A model generated the notes under the pieces. It saw nothing but the letters and a program-made list of their open reading frames with translations. It was not told the DNA's origin and did not search any database. The translations under genes and the position numbers were made by a program. Below, one piece after another: positions 29,201 through 44,200 of a DNA stretch of 64,000 bases (the stretch's first letter is position 1; each line of letters starts with the position of its first letter). Origin of the DNA: Paraburkholderia adhaesiva (GTDB lineage Bacteria > Pseudomonadota > Gammaproteobacteria > Burkholderiales > Burkholderiaceae); NCBI RefSeq assembly GCF_021390575.1, contig NZ_JAJEJQ010000004.1, positions 372,001 through 436,000 of the forward strand, written 5' to 3'.

Positions 29201-32200
29201 AACGGCACGATCGACACCAGCAATGGCGGCACGACCGATGTCAACGGCAGCCTGGATAACAACGGGACGGTGGCCACCGACAACGGCTCGCTGAACGTCA
29301 ACGGCAGCGTGGACAACAACGGCACGCTGAACACGACGGGTGACAATGGCACCACCAATATCGGTGGCGACCTGAACAACAGCGGCAACGTCAGCACGAC
29401 CGACAACGGCACGCTGAACGTGTCGGGCAACGTCACGAACGACGCGAACGGCACGATCGACACCAGCAATGGCGGCACGACCGATGTCAACGGCAGCCTG
29501 GATAACAACGGGACGGTGGCCACCGACAACGGCTCGCTGAACGTCAACGGCAGCGTGGACAACAACGGCACGCTGAACACGACGGGTGACAATGGCACCA
29601 CCAATATCGGTGGCGACCTGAACAACAGCGGCAACGTCAGCACGACCGACAACGGCACGCTGAACGTGTCGGGCAACGTCACGAACGACGCGAACGGCAC
29701 GATCGACACCAGCAATGGCGGCACGACCGATGTCAACGGCAGCCTGGATAACAACGGGACGGTGGCCACCGACAACGGCTCGCTGAACGTCAACGGCAGC
29801 GTGGACAACAACGGCACGCTGAACACGACGGGTGACAATGGCACCACCAATATCGGTGGCGACCTGAACAACAGCGGCAACGTCAGCACGACCGACAACG
29901 GCACGCTGAACGTGTCGGGCAACGTCACGAACGACGCGAACGGCACGATCGACACCAGCAATGGCGGCACGACCGATGTCAACGGCAGCCTGGATAACAA
30001 CGGGACGGTGGCCACCGACAACGGCTCGCTGAACGTCAACGGCAGCGTGGACAACAACGGCACGCTGAACACGACGGGTGACAATGGCACCACCAATATC
30101 GGTGGCGACCTGAACAACAGCGGCAACGTCAGCACGACCGACAACGGCACGCTGAACGTGTCGGGCAACGTCACGAACGACGCGAACGGCACGATCGACA
30201 CCAGCAATGGCGGCACGACCGATGTCAACGGCAGCCTGGATAACAACGGGACGGTGGCCACCGACAACGGCTCGCTGAACGTCAACGGCAGCGTGGACAA
30301 CAACGGCACGCTGAACACGACGGGTGACAATGGCACCACCAATATCGGTGGCGACCTGAACAACAGCGGCAACGTCAGCACGACCGACAACGGCACGCTG
30401 AACGTGTCGGGCAACGTCACGAACGACGCGAACGGCACGATCGACACCAGCAATGGCGGCACGACCGATGTCAACGGCAGCCTGGATAACAACGGGACGG
30501 TGGCCACCGACAACGGCTCGCTGAACGTCAACGGCAGCGTGGACAACAACGGCACGCTGAACACGACGGGTGACAATGGCACCACCAATATCGGTGGCGA
30601 CCTGAACAACAGCGGCAACGTCAGCACGACCGACAACGGCACGCTGAACGTGTCGGGCAACGTCACGAACGACGCGAACGGCACGATCGACACCAGCAAT
30701 GGCGGCACGACCGATGTCAACGGCAGCCTGGATAACAACGGGACGGTGGCCACCGACAACGGCTCGCTGAACGTCAACGGCAGCGTGGACAACAACGGCA
30801 CGCTGAACACGACGGGTGACAATGGCACCACCAATATCGGTGGCGACCTGAACAACAGCGGCAACGTCAGCACGACCGACAACGGCACGCTGAACGTGTC
30901 GGGCAACGTCACGAACGACGCGAACGGCACGATCGACACCAGCAATGGCGGCACGACCGATGTCAACGGCAGCCTGGATAACAACGGGACGGTGGCCACC
31001 GACAACGGCTCGCTGAACGTCAACGGCAGCGTGGACAACAACGGCACGCTGAACACGACGGGTGACAATGGCACCACCAATATCGGTGGCGACCTGAACA
31101 ACAGCGGCAACGTCAGCACGACCGACAACGGCACGCTGAACGTGTCGGGCAACGTCACGAACGACGCGAACGGCACGATCGACACCAGCAATGGCGGCAC
31201 GACCGATGTCAACGGCAGCCTGGATAACAACGGGACGGTGGCCACCGACAACGGCTCGCTGAACGTCAACGGCAGCGTGGACAACAACGGCACGCTGAAC
31301 ACGACGGGTGACAATGGCACCACCAATATCGGTGGCGACCTGAACAACAGCGGCAACGTCAGCACGACCGACAACGGCACGCTGAACGTGTCGGGCAACG
31401 TCACGAACGACGCGAACGGCACGATCGACACCAGCAATGGCGGCACGACCGATGTCAACGGCAGCCTGGATAACAACGGGACGGTGGCCACCGACAACGG
31501 CTCGCTGAACGTCAACGGCAGCGTGGACAACAACGGCACGCTGAACACGACGGGTGACAATGGCACCACCAATATCGGTGGCGACCTGAACAACAGCGGC
31601 AACGTCAGCACGACCGACAACGGCACGCTGAACGTGTCGGGCAACGTCACGAACGACGCGAACGGCACGATCGACACCAGCAATGGCGGCACGACCGATG
31701 TCAACGGCAGCCTGGATAACAACGGGACGGTGGCCACCGACAACGGCTCGCTGAACGTCAACGGCAGCGTGGACAACAACGGCACGCTGAACACGACGGG
31801 TGACAATGGCACCACCAATATCGGTGGCGACCTGAACAACAGCGGCAACGTCAGCACGACCGACAACGGCACGCTGAACGTGTCGGGCAACGTCACGAAC
31901 GACGCGAACGGCACGATCGACACCAGCAATGGCGGCACGACCGATGTCAACGGCAGCCTGGATAACAACGGGACGGTGGCCACCGACAACGGCTCGCTGA
32001 ACGTCAACGGCAGCGTGGACAACAACGGCACGCTGAACACGACGGGTGACAATGGCACCACCAATATCGGTGGCGACCTGAACAACAGCGGCAACGTCAG
32101 CACGACCGACAACGGCACGCTGAACGTGTCGGGCAACGTCACGAACGACGCGAACGGCACGATCGACACCAGCAATGGCGGCACGACCGATGTCAACGGC

Positions 32201-35200
32201 AGCCTGGATAACAACGGGACGGTGGCCACCGACAACGGCTCGCTGAACGTCAACGGCAGCGTGGACAACAACGGCACGCTGAACACGACGGGTGACAATG
32301 GCACCACCAATATCGGTGGCGACCTGAACAACAGCGGCAACGTCAGCACGACCGACAACGGCACGCTGAACGTGTCGGGCAACGTCACGAACGACGCGAA
32401 CGGCACGATCGACACCAGCAATGGCGGCACGACCGATGTCAACGGCAGCCTGGATAACAACGGGACGGTGGCCACCGACAACGGCTCGCTGAACGTCAAC
32501 GGCAGCGTGGACAACAACGGCACGCTGAACACGACGGGTGACAATGGCACCACCAATATCGGTGGCGACCTGAACAACAGCGGCAACGTCAGCACGACCG
32601 ACAACGGCACGCTGAACGTGTCGGGCAACGTCACGAACGACGCGAACGGCACGATCGACACCAGCAATGGCGGCACGACCGATGTCAACGGCAGCCTGGA
32701 TAACAACGGGACGGTGGCCACCGACAACGGCTCGCTGAACGTCAACGGCAGCGTGGACAACAACGGCACGCTGAACACGACGGGTGACAATGGCACCACC
32801 AATATCGGTGGCGACCTGAACAACAGCGGCAACGTCAGCACGACCGACAACGGCACGCTGAACGTGTCGGGCAACGTCACGAACGACGCGAACGGCACGA
32901 TCGACACCAGCAATGGCGGCACGACCGATGTCAACGGCAGCCTGGATAACAACGGGACGGTGGCCACCGACAACGGCTCGCTGAACGTCAACGGCAGCGT
33001 GGACAACAACGGCACGCTGAACACGACGGGTGACAATGGCACCACCAATATCGGTGGCGACCTGAACAACAGCGGCAACGTCAGCACGACCGACAACGGC
33101 ACGCTGAACGTGTCGGGCAACGTCACGAACGACGCGAACGGCACGATCGACACCAGCAATGGCGGCACGACCGATGTCAACGGCAGCCTGGATAACAACG
33201 GGACGGTGGCCACCGACAACGGCTCGCTGAACGTCAACGGCAGCGTGGACAACAACGGCACGCTGAACACGACGGGTGACAATGGCACCACCAATATCGG
33301 TGGCGACCTGAACAACAGCGGCAACGTCAGCACGACCGACAACGGCACGCTGAACGTGTCGGGCAACGTCACGAACGACGCGAACGGCACGATCGACACC
33401 AGCAATGGCGGCACGACCGATGTCAACGGCAGCCTGGATAACAACGGGACGGTGGCCACCGACAACGGCTCGCTGAACGTCAACGGCAGCGTGGACAACA
33501 ACGGCACGCTGAACACGACGGGTGACAATGGCACCACCAATATCGGTGGCGACCTGAACAACAGCGGCAACGTCAGCACGACCGACAACGGCACGCTGAA
33601 CGTGTCGGGCAACGTCACGAACGACGCGAACGGCACGATCGACACCAGCAATGGCGGCACGACCGATGTCAACGGCAGCCTGGATAACAACGGGACGGTG
33701 GCCACCGACAACGGCTCGCTGAACGTCAACGGCAGCGTGGACAACAACGGCACGCTGAACACGACGGGTGACAATGGCACCACCAATATCGGTGGCGACC
33801 TGAACAACAGCGGCAACGTCAGCACGACCGACAACGGCACGCTGAACGTGTCGGGCAACGTCACGAACGACGCGAACGGCACGATCGACACCAGCAATGG
33901 CGGCACGACCGATGTCAACGGCAGCCTGGATAACAACGGGACGGTGGCCACCGACAACGGCTCGCTGAACGTCAACGGCAGCGTGGACAACAACGGCACG
34001 CTGAACACGACGGGTGACAATGGCACCACCAATATCGGTGGCGACCTGAACAACAGCGGCAACGTCAGCACGACCGACAACGGCACGCTGAACGTGTCGG
34101 GCAACGTCACGAACGACGCGAACGGCACGATCGACACCAGCAATGGCGGCACGACCGATGTCAACGGCAGCCTGGATAACAACGGGACGGTGGCCACCGA
34201 CAACGGCTCGCTGAACGTCAACGGCAGCGTGGACAACAACGGCACGCTGAACACGACGGGTGACAATGGCACCACCAATATCGGTGGCGACCTGAACAAC
34301 AGCGGCAACGTCAGCACGACCGACAACGGCACGCTGAACGTGTCGGGCAACGTCACGAACGACGCGAACGGCACGATCGACACCAGCAATGGCGGCACGA
34401 CCGATGTCAACGGCAGCCTGGATAACAACGGGACGGTGGCCACCGACAACGGCTCGCTGAACGTCAACGGCAGCGTGGACAACAACGGCACGCTGAACAC
34501 GACGGGTGACAATGGCACCACCAATATCGGTGGCGACCTGAACAACAGCGGCAACGTCAGCACGACCGACAACGGCACGCTGAACGTGTCGGGCAACGTC
34601 ACGAACGACGCGAACGGCACGATCGACACCAGCAATGGCGGCACGACCGATGTCAACGGCAGCCTGGATAACAACGGGACGGTGGCCACCGACAACGGCT
34701 CGCTGAACGTCAACGGCAGCGTGGACAACAACGGCACGCTGAACACGACGGGTGACAATGGCACCACCAATATCGGTGGCGACCTGAACAACAGCGGCAA
34801 CGTCAGCACGACCGACAACGGCACGCTGAACGTGTCGGGCAACGTCACGAACGACGCGAACGGCACGATCGACACCAGCAATGGCGGCACGACCGATGTC
34901 AACGGCAGCCTGGATAACAACGGGACGGTGGCCACCGACAACGGCTCGCTGAACGTCAACGGCAGCGTGGACAACAACGGCACGCTGAACACGACGGGTG
35001 ACAATGGCACCACCAATATCGGTGGCGACCTGAACAACAGCGGCAACGTCAGCACGACCGACAACGGCACGCTGAACGTGTCGGGCAACGTCACGAACGA
35101 CGCGAACGGCACGATCGACACCAGCAATGGCGGCACGACCGATGTCAACGGCAGCCTGGATAACAACGGGACGGTGGCCACCGACAACGGCTCGCTGAAC

Positions 35201-38200
35201 GTCAACGGCAGCGTGGACAACAACGGCACGCTGAACACGACGGGTGACAATGGCACCACCAATATCGGTGGCGACCTGAACAACAGCGGCAACGTCAGCA
35301 CGACCGACAACGGCACGCTGAACGTGTCGGGCAACGTCACGAACGACGCGAACGGCACGATCGACACCAGCAATGGCGGCACGACCGATGTCAACGGCAG
35401 CCTGGATAACAACGGGACGGTGGCCACCGACAACGGCTCGCTGAACGTCAACGGCAGCGTGGACAACAACGGCACGCTGAACACGACGGGTGACAATGGC
35501 ACCACCAATATCGGTGGCGACCTGAACAACAGCGGCAACGTCAGCACGACCGACAACGGCACGCTGAACGTGTCGGGCAACGTCACGAACGACGCGAACG
35601 GCACGATCGACACCAGCAATGGCGGCACGACCGATGTCAACGGCAGCCTGGATAACAACGGGACGGTGGCCACCGACAACGGCTCGCTGAACGTCAACGG
35701 CAGCGTGGACAACAACGGCACGCTGAACACGACGGGTGACAATGGCACCACCAATATCGGTGGCGACCTGAACAACAGCGGCAACGTCAGCACGACCGAC
35801 AACGGCACGCTGAACGTGTCGGGCAACGTCACGAACGACGCGAACGGCACGATCGACACCAGCAATGGCGGCACGACCGATGTCAACGGCAGCCTGGATA
35901 ACAACGGGACGGTGGCCACCGACAACGGCTCGCTGAACGTCAACGGCAGCGTGGACAACAACGGCACGCTGAACACGACGGGTGACAATGGCACCACCAA
36001 TATCGGTGGCGACCTGAACAACAGCGGCAACGTCAGCACGACCGACAACGGCACGCTGAACGTGTCGGGCAACGTCACGAACGACGCGAACGGCACGATC
36101 GACACCAGCAATGGCGGCACGACCGATGTCAACGGCAGCCTGGATAACAACGGGACGGTGGCCACCGACAACGGCTCGCTGAACGTCAACGGCAGCGTGG
36201 ACAACAACGGCACGCTGAACACGACGGGTGACAATGGCACCACCAATATCGGTGGCGACCTGAACAACAGCGGCAACGTCAGCACGACCGACAACGGCAC
36301 GCTGAACGTGTCGGGCAACGTCACGAACGACGCGAACGGCACGATCGACACCAGCAATGGCGGCACGACCGATGTCAACGGCAGCCTGGATAACAACGGG
36401 ACGGTGGCCACCGACAACGGCTCGCTGAACGTCAACGGCAGCGTGGACAACAACGGCACGCTGAACACGACGGGTGACAATGGCACCACCAATATCGGTG
36501 GCGACCTGAACAACAGCGGCAACGTCAGCACGACCGACAACGGCACGCTGAACGTGTCGGGCAACGTCACGAACGACGCGAACGGCACGATCGACACCAG
36601 CAATGGCGGCACGACCGATGTCAACGGCAGCCTGGATAACAACGGGACGGTGGCCACCGACAACGGCTCGCTGAACGTCAACGGCAGCGTGGACAACAAC
36701 GGCACGCTGAACACGACGGGTGACAATGGCACCACCAATATCGGTGGCGACCTGAACAACAGCGGCAACGTCAGCACGACCGACAACGGCACGCTGAACG
36801 TGTCGGGCAACGTCACGAACGACGCGAACGGCACGATCGACACCAGCAATGGCGGCACGACCGATGTCAACGGCAGCCTGGATAACAACGGGACGGTGGC
36901 CACCGACAACGGCTCGCTGAACGTCAACGGCAGCGTGGACAACAACGGCACGCTGAACACGACGGGTGACAATGGCACCACCAATATCGGTGGCGACCTG
37001 AACAACAGCGGCAACGTCAGCACGACCGACAACGGCACGCTGAACGTGTCGGGCAACGTCACGAACGACGCGAACGGCACGATCGACACCAGCAATGGCG
37101 GCACGACCGATGTCAACGGCAGCCTGGATAACAACGGGACGGTGGCCACCGACAACGGCTCGCTGAACGTCAACGGCAGCGTGGACAACAACGGCACGCT
37201 GAACACGACGGGTGACAATGGCACCACCAATATCGGTGGCGACCTGAACAACAGCGGCAACGTCAGCACGACCGACAACGGCACGCTGAACGTGTCGGGC
37301 AACGTCACGAACGACGCGAACGGCACGATCGACACCAGCAATGGCGGCACGACCGATGTCAACGGCAGCCTGGATAACAACGGGACGGTGGCCACCGACA
37401 ACGGCTCGCTGAACGTCAACGGCAGCGTGGACAACAACGGCACGCTGAACACGACGGGTGACAATGGCACCACCAATATCGGTGGCGACCTGAACAACAG
37501 CGGCAACGTCAGCACGACCGACAACGGCACGCTGAACGTGTCGGGCAACGTCACGAACGACGCGAACGGCACGATCGACACCAGCAATGGCGGCACGACC
37601 GATGTCAACGGCAGCCTGGATAACAACGGGACGGTGGCCACCGACAACGGCTCGCTGAACGTCAACGGCAGCGTGGACAACAACGGCACGCTGAACACGA
37701 CGGGTGACAATGGCACCACCAATATCGGTGGCGACCTGAACAACAGCGGCAACGTCAGCACGACCGACAACGGCACGCTGAACGTGTCGGGCAACGTCAC
37801 GAACGACGCGAACGGCACGATCGACACCAGCAATGGCGGCACGACCGATGTCAACGGCAGCCTGGATAACAACGGGACGGTGGCCACCGACAACGGCTCG
37901 CTGAACGTCAACGGCAGCGTGGACAACAACGGCACGCTGAACACGACGGGTGACAATGGCACCACCAATATCGGTGGCGACCTGAACAACAGCGGCAACG
38001 TCAGCACGACCGACAACGGCACGCTGAACGTGTCGGGCAACGTCACGAACGACGCGAACGGCACGATCGACACCAGCAATGGCGGCACGACCGATGTCAA
38101 CGGCAGCCTGGATAACAACGGGACGGTGGCCACCGACAACGGCTCGCTGAACGTCAACGGCAGCGTGGACAACAACGGCACGCTGAACACGACGGGTGAC

Positions 38201-41200
38201 AATGGCACCACCAATATCGGTGGCGACCTGAACAACAGCGGCAACGTCAGCACGACCGACAACGGCACGCTGAACGTGTCGGGCAACGTCACGAACGACG
38301 CGAACGGCACGATCGACACCAGCAATGGCGGCACGACCGATGTCAACGGCAGCCTGGATAACAACGGGACGGTGGCCACCGACAACGGCTCGCTGAACGT
38401 CAACGGCAGCGTGGACAACAACGGCACGCTGAACACGACGGGTGACAATGGCACCACCAATATCGGTGGCGACCTGAACAACAGCGGCAACGTCAGCACG
38501 ACCGACAACGGCACGCTGAACGTGTCGGGCAACGTCACGAACGACGCGAACGGCACGATCGACACCAGCAATGGCGGCACGACCGATGTCAACGGCAGCC
38601 TGGATAACAACGGGACGGTGGCCACCGACAACGGCTCGCTGAACGTCAACGGCAGCGTGGACAACAACGGCACGCTGAACACGACGGGTGACAATGGCAC
38701 CACCAATATCGGTGGCGACCTGAACAACAGCGGCAACGTCAGCACGACCGACAACGGCACGCTGAACGTGTCGGGCAACGTCACGAACGACGCGAACGGC
38801 ACGATCGACACCAGCAATGGCGGCACGACCGATGTCAACGGCAGCCTGGATAACAACGGGACGGTGGCCACCGACAACGGCTCGCTGAACGTCAACGGCA
38901 GCGTGGACAACAACGGCACGCTGAACACGACGGGTGACAATGGCACCACCAATATCGGTGGCGACCTGAACAACAGCGGCAACGTCAGCACGACCGACAA
39001 CGGCACGCTGAACGTGTCGGGCAACGTCACGAACGACGCGAACGGCACGATCGACACCAGCAATGGCGGCACGACCGATGTCAACGGCAGCCTGGATAAC
39101 AACGGGACGGTGGCCACCGACAACGGCTCGCTGAACGTCAACGGCAGCGTGGACAACAACGGCACGCTGAACACGACGGGTGACAATGGCACCACCAATA
39201 TCGGTGGCGACCTGAACAACAGCGGCAACGTCAGCACGACCGACAACGGCACGCTGAACGTGTCGGGCAACGTCACGAACGACGCGAACGGCACGATCGA
39301 CACCAGCAATGGCGGCACGACCGATGTCAACGGCAGCCTGGATAACAACGGGACGGTGGCCACCGACAACGGCTCGCTGAACGTCAACGGCAGCGTGGAC
39401 AACAACGGCACGCTGAACACGACGGGTGACAATGGCACCACCAATATCGGTGGCGACCTGAACAACAGCGGCAACGTCAGCACGACCGACAACGGCACGC
39501 TGAACGTGTCGGGCAACGTCACGAACGACGCGAACGGCACGATCGACACCAGCAATGGCGGCACGACCGATGTCAACGGCAGCCTGGATAACAACGGGAC
39601 GGTGGCCACCGACAACGGCTCGCTGAACGTCAACGGCAGCGTGGACAACAACGGCACGCTGAACACGACGGGTGACAATGGCACCACCAATATCGGTGGC
39701 GACCTGAACAACAGCGGCAACGTCAGCACGACCGACAACGGCACGCTGAACGTGTCGGGCAACGTCACGAACGACGCGAACGGCACGATCGACACCAGCA
39801 ATGGCGGCACGACCGATGTCAACGGCAGCCTGGATAACAACGGGACGGTGGCCACCGACAACGGCTCGCTGAACGTCAACGGCAGCGTGGACAACAACGG
39901 CACGCTGAACACGACGGGTGACAATGGCACCACCAATATCGGTGGCGACCTGAACAACAGCGGCAACGTCAGCACGACCGACAACGGCACGCTGAACGTG
40001 TCGGGCAACGTCACGAACGACGCGAACGGCACGATCGACACCAGCAATGGCGGCACGACCGATGTCAACGGCAGCCTGGATAACAACGGGACGGTGGCCA
40101 CCGACAACGGCTCGCTGAACGTCAACGGCAGCGTGGACAACAACGGCACGCTGAACACGACGGGTGACAATGGCACCACCAATATCGGTGGCGACCTGAA
40201 CAACAGCGGCAACGTCAGCACGACCGACAACGGCACGCTGAACGTGTCGGGCAACGTCACGAACGACGCGAACGGCACGATCGACACCAGCAATGGCGGC
40301 ACGACCGATGTCAACGGCAGCCTGGATAACAACGGGACGGTGGCCACCGACAACGGCTCGCTGAACGTCAACGGCAGCGTGGACAACAACGGCACGCTGA
40401 ACACGACGGGTGACAATGGCACCACCAATATCGGTGGCGACCTGAACAACAGCGGCAACGTCAGCACGACCGACAACGGCACGCTGAACGTGTCGGGCAA
40501 CGTCACGAACGACGCGAACGGCACGATCGACACCAGCAATGGCGGCACGACCGATGTCAACGGCAGCCTGGATAACAACGGGACGGTGGCCACCGACAAC
40601 GGCTCGCTGAACGTCAACGGCAGCGTGGACAACAACGGCACGCTGAACACGACGGGTGACAATGGCACCACCAATATCGGTGGCGACCTGAACAACAGCG
40701 GCAACGTCAGCACGACCGACAACGGCACGCTGAACGTGTCGGGCAACGTCACGAACGACGCGAACGGCACGATCGACACCAGCAATGGCGGCACGACCGA
40801 TGTCAACGGCAGCCTGGATAACAACGGGACGGTGGCCACCGACAACGGCTCGCTGAACGTCAACGGCAGCGTGGACAACAACGGCACGCTGAACACGACG
40901 GGTGACAATGGCACCACCAATATCGGTGGCGACCTGAACAACAGCGGCAACGTCAGCACGACCGACAACGGCACGCTGAACGTGTCGGGCAACGTCACGA
41001 ACGACGCGAACGGCACGATCGACACCAGCAATGGCGGCACGACCGATGTCAACGGCAGCCTGGATAACAACGGGACGGTGGCCACCGACAACGGCTCGCT
41101 GAACGTCAACGGCAGCGTGGACAACAACGGCACGCTGAACACGACGGGTGACAATGGCACCACCAATATCGGTGGCGACCTGAACAACAGCGGCAACGTC

Positions 41201-44200
41201 AGCACGACCGACAACGGCACGCTGAACGTGTCGGGCAACGTCACGAACGACGCGAACGGCACGATCGACACCAGCAATGGCGGCACGACCGATGTCAACG
41301 GCAGCCTGGATAACAACGGGACGGTGGCCACCGACAACGGCTCGCTGAACGTCAACGGCAGCGTGGACAACAACGGCACGCTGAACACGACGGGTGACAA
41401 TGGCACCACCAATATCGGTGGCGACCTGAACAACAGCGGCAACGTCAGCACGACCGACAACGGCACGCTGAACGTGTCGGGCAACGTCACGAACGACGCG
41501 AACGGCACGATCGACACCAGCAATGGCGGCACGACCGATGTCAACGGCAGCCTGGATAACAACGGGACGGTGGCCACCGACAACGGCTCGCTGAACGTCA
41601 ACGGCAGCGTGGACAACAACGGCACGCTGAACACGACGGGTGACAATGGCACCACCAATATCGGTGGCGACCTGAACAACAGCGGCAACGTCAGCACGAC
41701 CGACAACGGCACGCTGAACGTGTCGGGCAACGTCACGAACGACGCGAACGGCACGATCGACACCAGCAATGGCGGCACGACCGATGTCAACGGCAGCCTG
41801 GATAACAACGGGACGGTGGCCACCGACAACGGCTCGCTGAACGTCAACGGCAGCGTGGACAACAACGGCACGCTGAACACGACGGGTGACAATGGCACCA
41901 CCAATATCGGTGGCGACCTGAACAACAGCGGCAACGTCAGCACGACCGACAACGGCACGCTGAACGTGTCGGGCAACGTCACGAACGACGCGAACGGCAC
42001 GATCGACACCAGCAATGGCGGCACGACCGATGTCAACGGCAGCCTGGATAACAACGGGACGGTGGCCACCGACAACGGCTCGCTGAACGTCAACGGCAGC
42101 GTGGACAACAACGGCACGCTGAACACGACGGGTGACAATGGCACCACCAATATCGGTGGCGACCTGAACAACAGCGGCAACGTCAGCACGACCGACAACG
42201 GCACGCTGAACGTGTCGGGCAACGTCACGAACGACGCGAACGGCACGATCGACACCAGCAATGGCGGCACGACCGATGTCAACGGCAGCCTGGATAACAA
42301 CGGGACGGTGGCCACCGACAACGGCTCGCTGAACGTCAACGGCAGCGTGGACAACAACGGCACGCTGAACACGACGGGTGACAATGGCACCACCAATATC
42401 GGTGGCGACCTGAACAACAGCGGCAACGTCAGCACGACCGACAACGGCACGCTGAACGTGTCGGGCAACGTCACGAACGACGCGAACGGCACGATCGACA
42501 CCAGCAATGGCGGCACGACCGATGTCAACGGCAGCCTGGATAACAACGGGACGGTGGCCACCGACAACGGCTCGCTGAACGTCAACGGCAGCGTGGACAA
42601 CAACGGCACGCTGAACACGACGGGTGACAATGGCACCACCAATATCGGTGGCGACCTGAACAACAGCGGCAACGTCAGCACGACCGACAACGGCACGCTG
42701 AACGTGTCGGGCAACGTCACGAACGACGCGAACGGCACGATCGACACCAGCAATGGCGGCACGACCGATGTCAACGGCAGCCTGGATAACAACGGGACGG
42801 TGGCCACCGACAACGGCTCGCTGAACGTCAACGGCAGCGTGGACAACAACGGCACGCTGAACACGACGGGTGACAATGGCACCACCAATATCGGTGGCGA
42901 CCTGAACAACAGCGGCAACGTCAGCACGACCGACAACGGCACGCTGAACGTGTCGGGCAACGTCACGAACGACGCGAACGGCACGATCGACACCAGCAAT
43001 GGCGGCACGACCGATGTCAACGGCAGCCTGGATAACAACGGGACGGTGGCCACCGACAACGGCTCGCTGAACGTCAACGGCAGCGTGGACAACAACGGCA
43101 CGCTGAACACGACGGGTGACAATGGCACCACCAATATCGGTGGCGACCTGAACAACAGCGGCAACGTCAGCACGACCGACAACGGCACGCTGAACGTGTC
43201 GGGCAACGTCACGAACGACGCGAACGGCACGATCGACACCAGCAATGGCGGCACGACCGATGTCAACGGCAGCCTGGATAACAACGGGACGGTGGCCACC
43301 GACAACGGCTCGCTGAACGTCAACGGCAGCGTGGACAACAACGGCACGCTGAACACGACGGGTGACAATGGCACCACCAATATCGGTGGCGACCTGAACA
43401 ACAGCGGCAACGTCAGCACGACCGACAACGGCACGCTGAACGTGTCGGGCAACGTCACGAACGACGCGAACGGCACGATCGACACCAGCAATGGCGGCAC
43501 GACCGATGTCAACGGCAGCCTGGATAACAACGGGACGGTGGCCACCGACAACGGCTCGCTGAACGTCAACGGCAGCGTGGACAACAACGGCACGCTGAAC
43601 ACGACGGGTGACAATGGCACCACCAATATCGGTGGCGACCTGAACAACAGCGGCAACGTCAGCACGACCGACAACGGCACGCTGAACGTGTCGGGCAACG
43701 TCACGAACGACGCGAACGGCACGATCGACACCAGCAATGGCGGCACGACCGATGTCAACGGCAGCCTGGATAACAACGGGACGGTGGCCACCGACAACGG
43801 CTCGCTGAACGTCAACGGCAGCGTGGACAACAACGGCACGCTGAACACGACGGGTGACAATGGCACCACCAATATCGGTGGCGACCTGAACAACAGCGGC
43901 AACGTCAGCACGACCGACAACGGCACGCTGAACGTGTCGGGCAACGTCACGAACGACGCGAACGGCACGATCGACACCAGCAATGGCGGCACGACCGATG
44001 TCAACGGCAGCCTGGATAACAACGGGACGGTGGCCACCGACAACGGCTCGCTGAACGTCAACGGCAGCGTGGACAACAACGGCACGCTGAACACGACGGG
44101 TGACAATGGCACCACCAATATCGGTGGCGACCTGAACAACAGCGGCAACGTCAGCACGACCGACAACGGCACGCTGAACGTGTCGGGCAACGTCACGAAC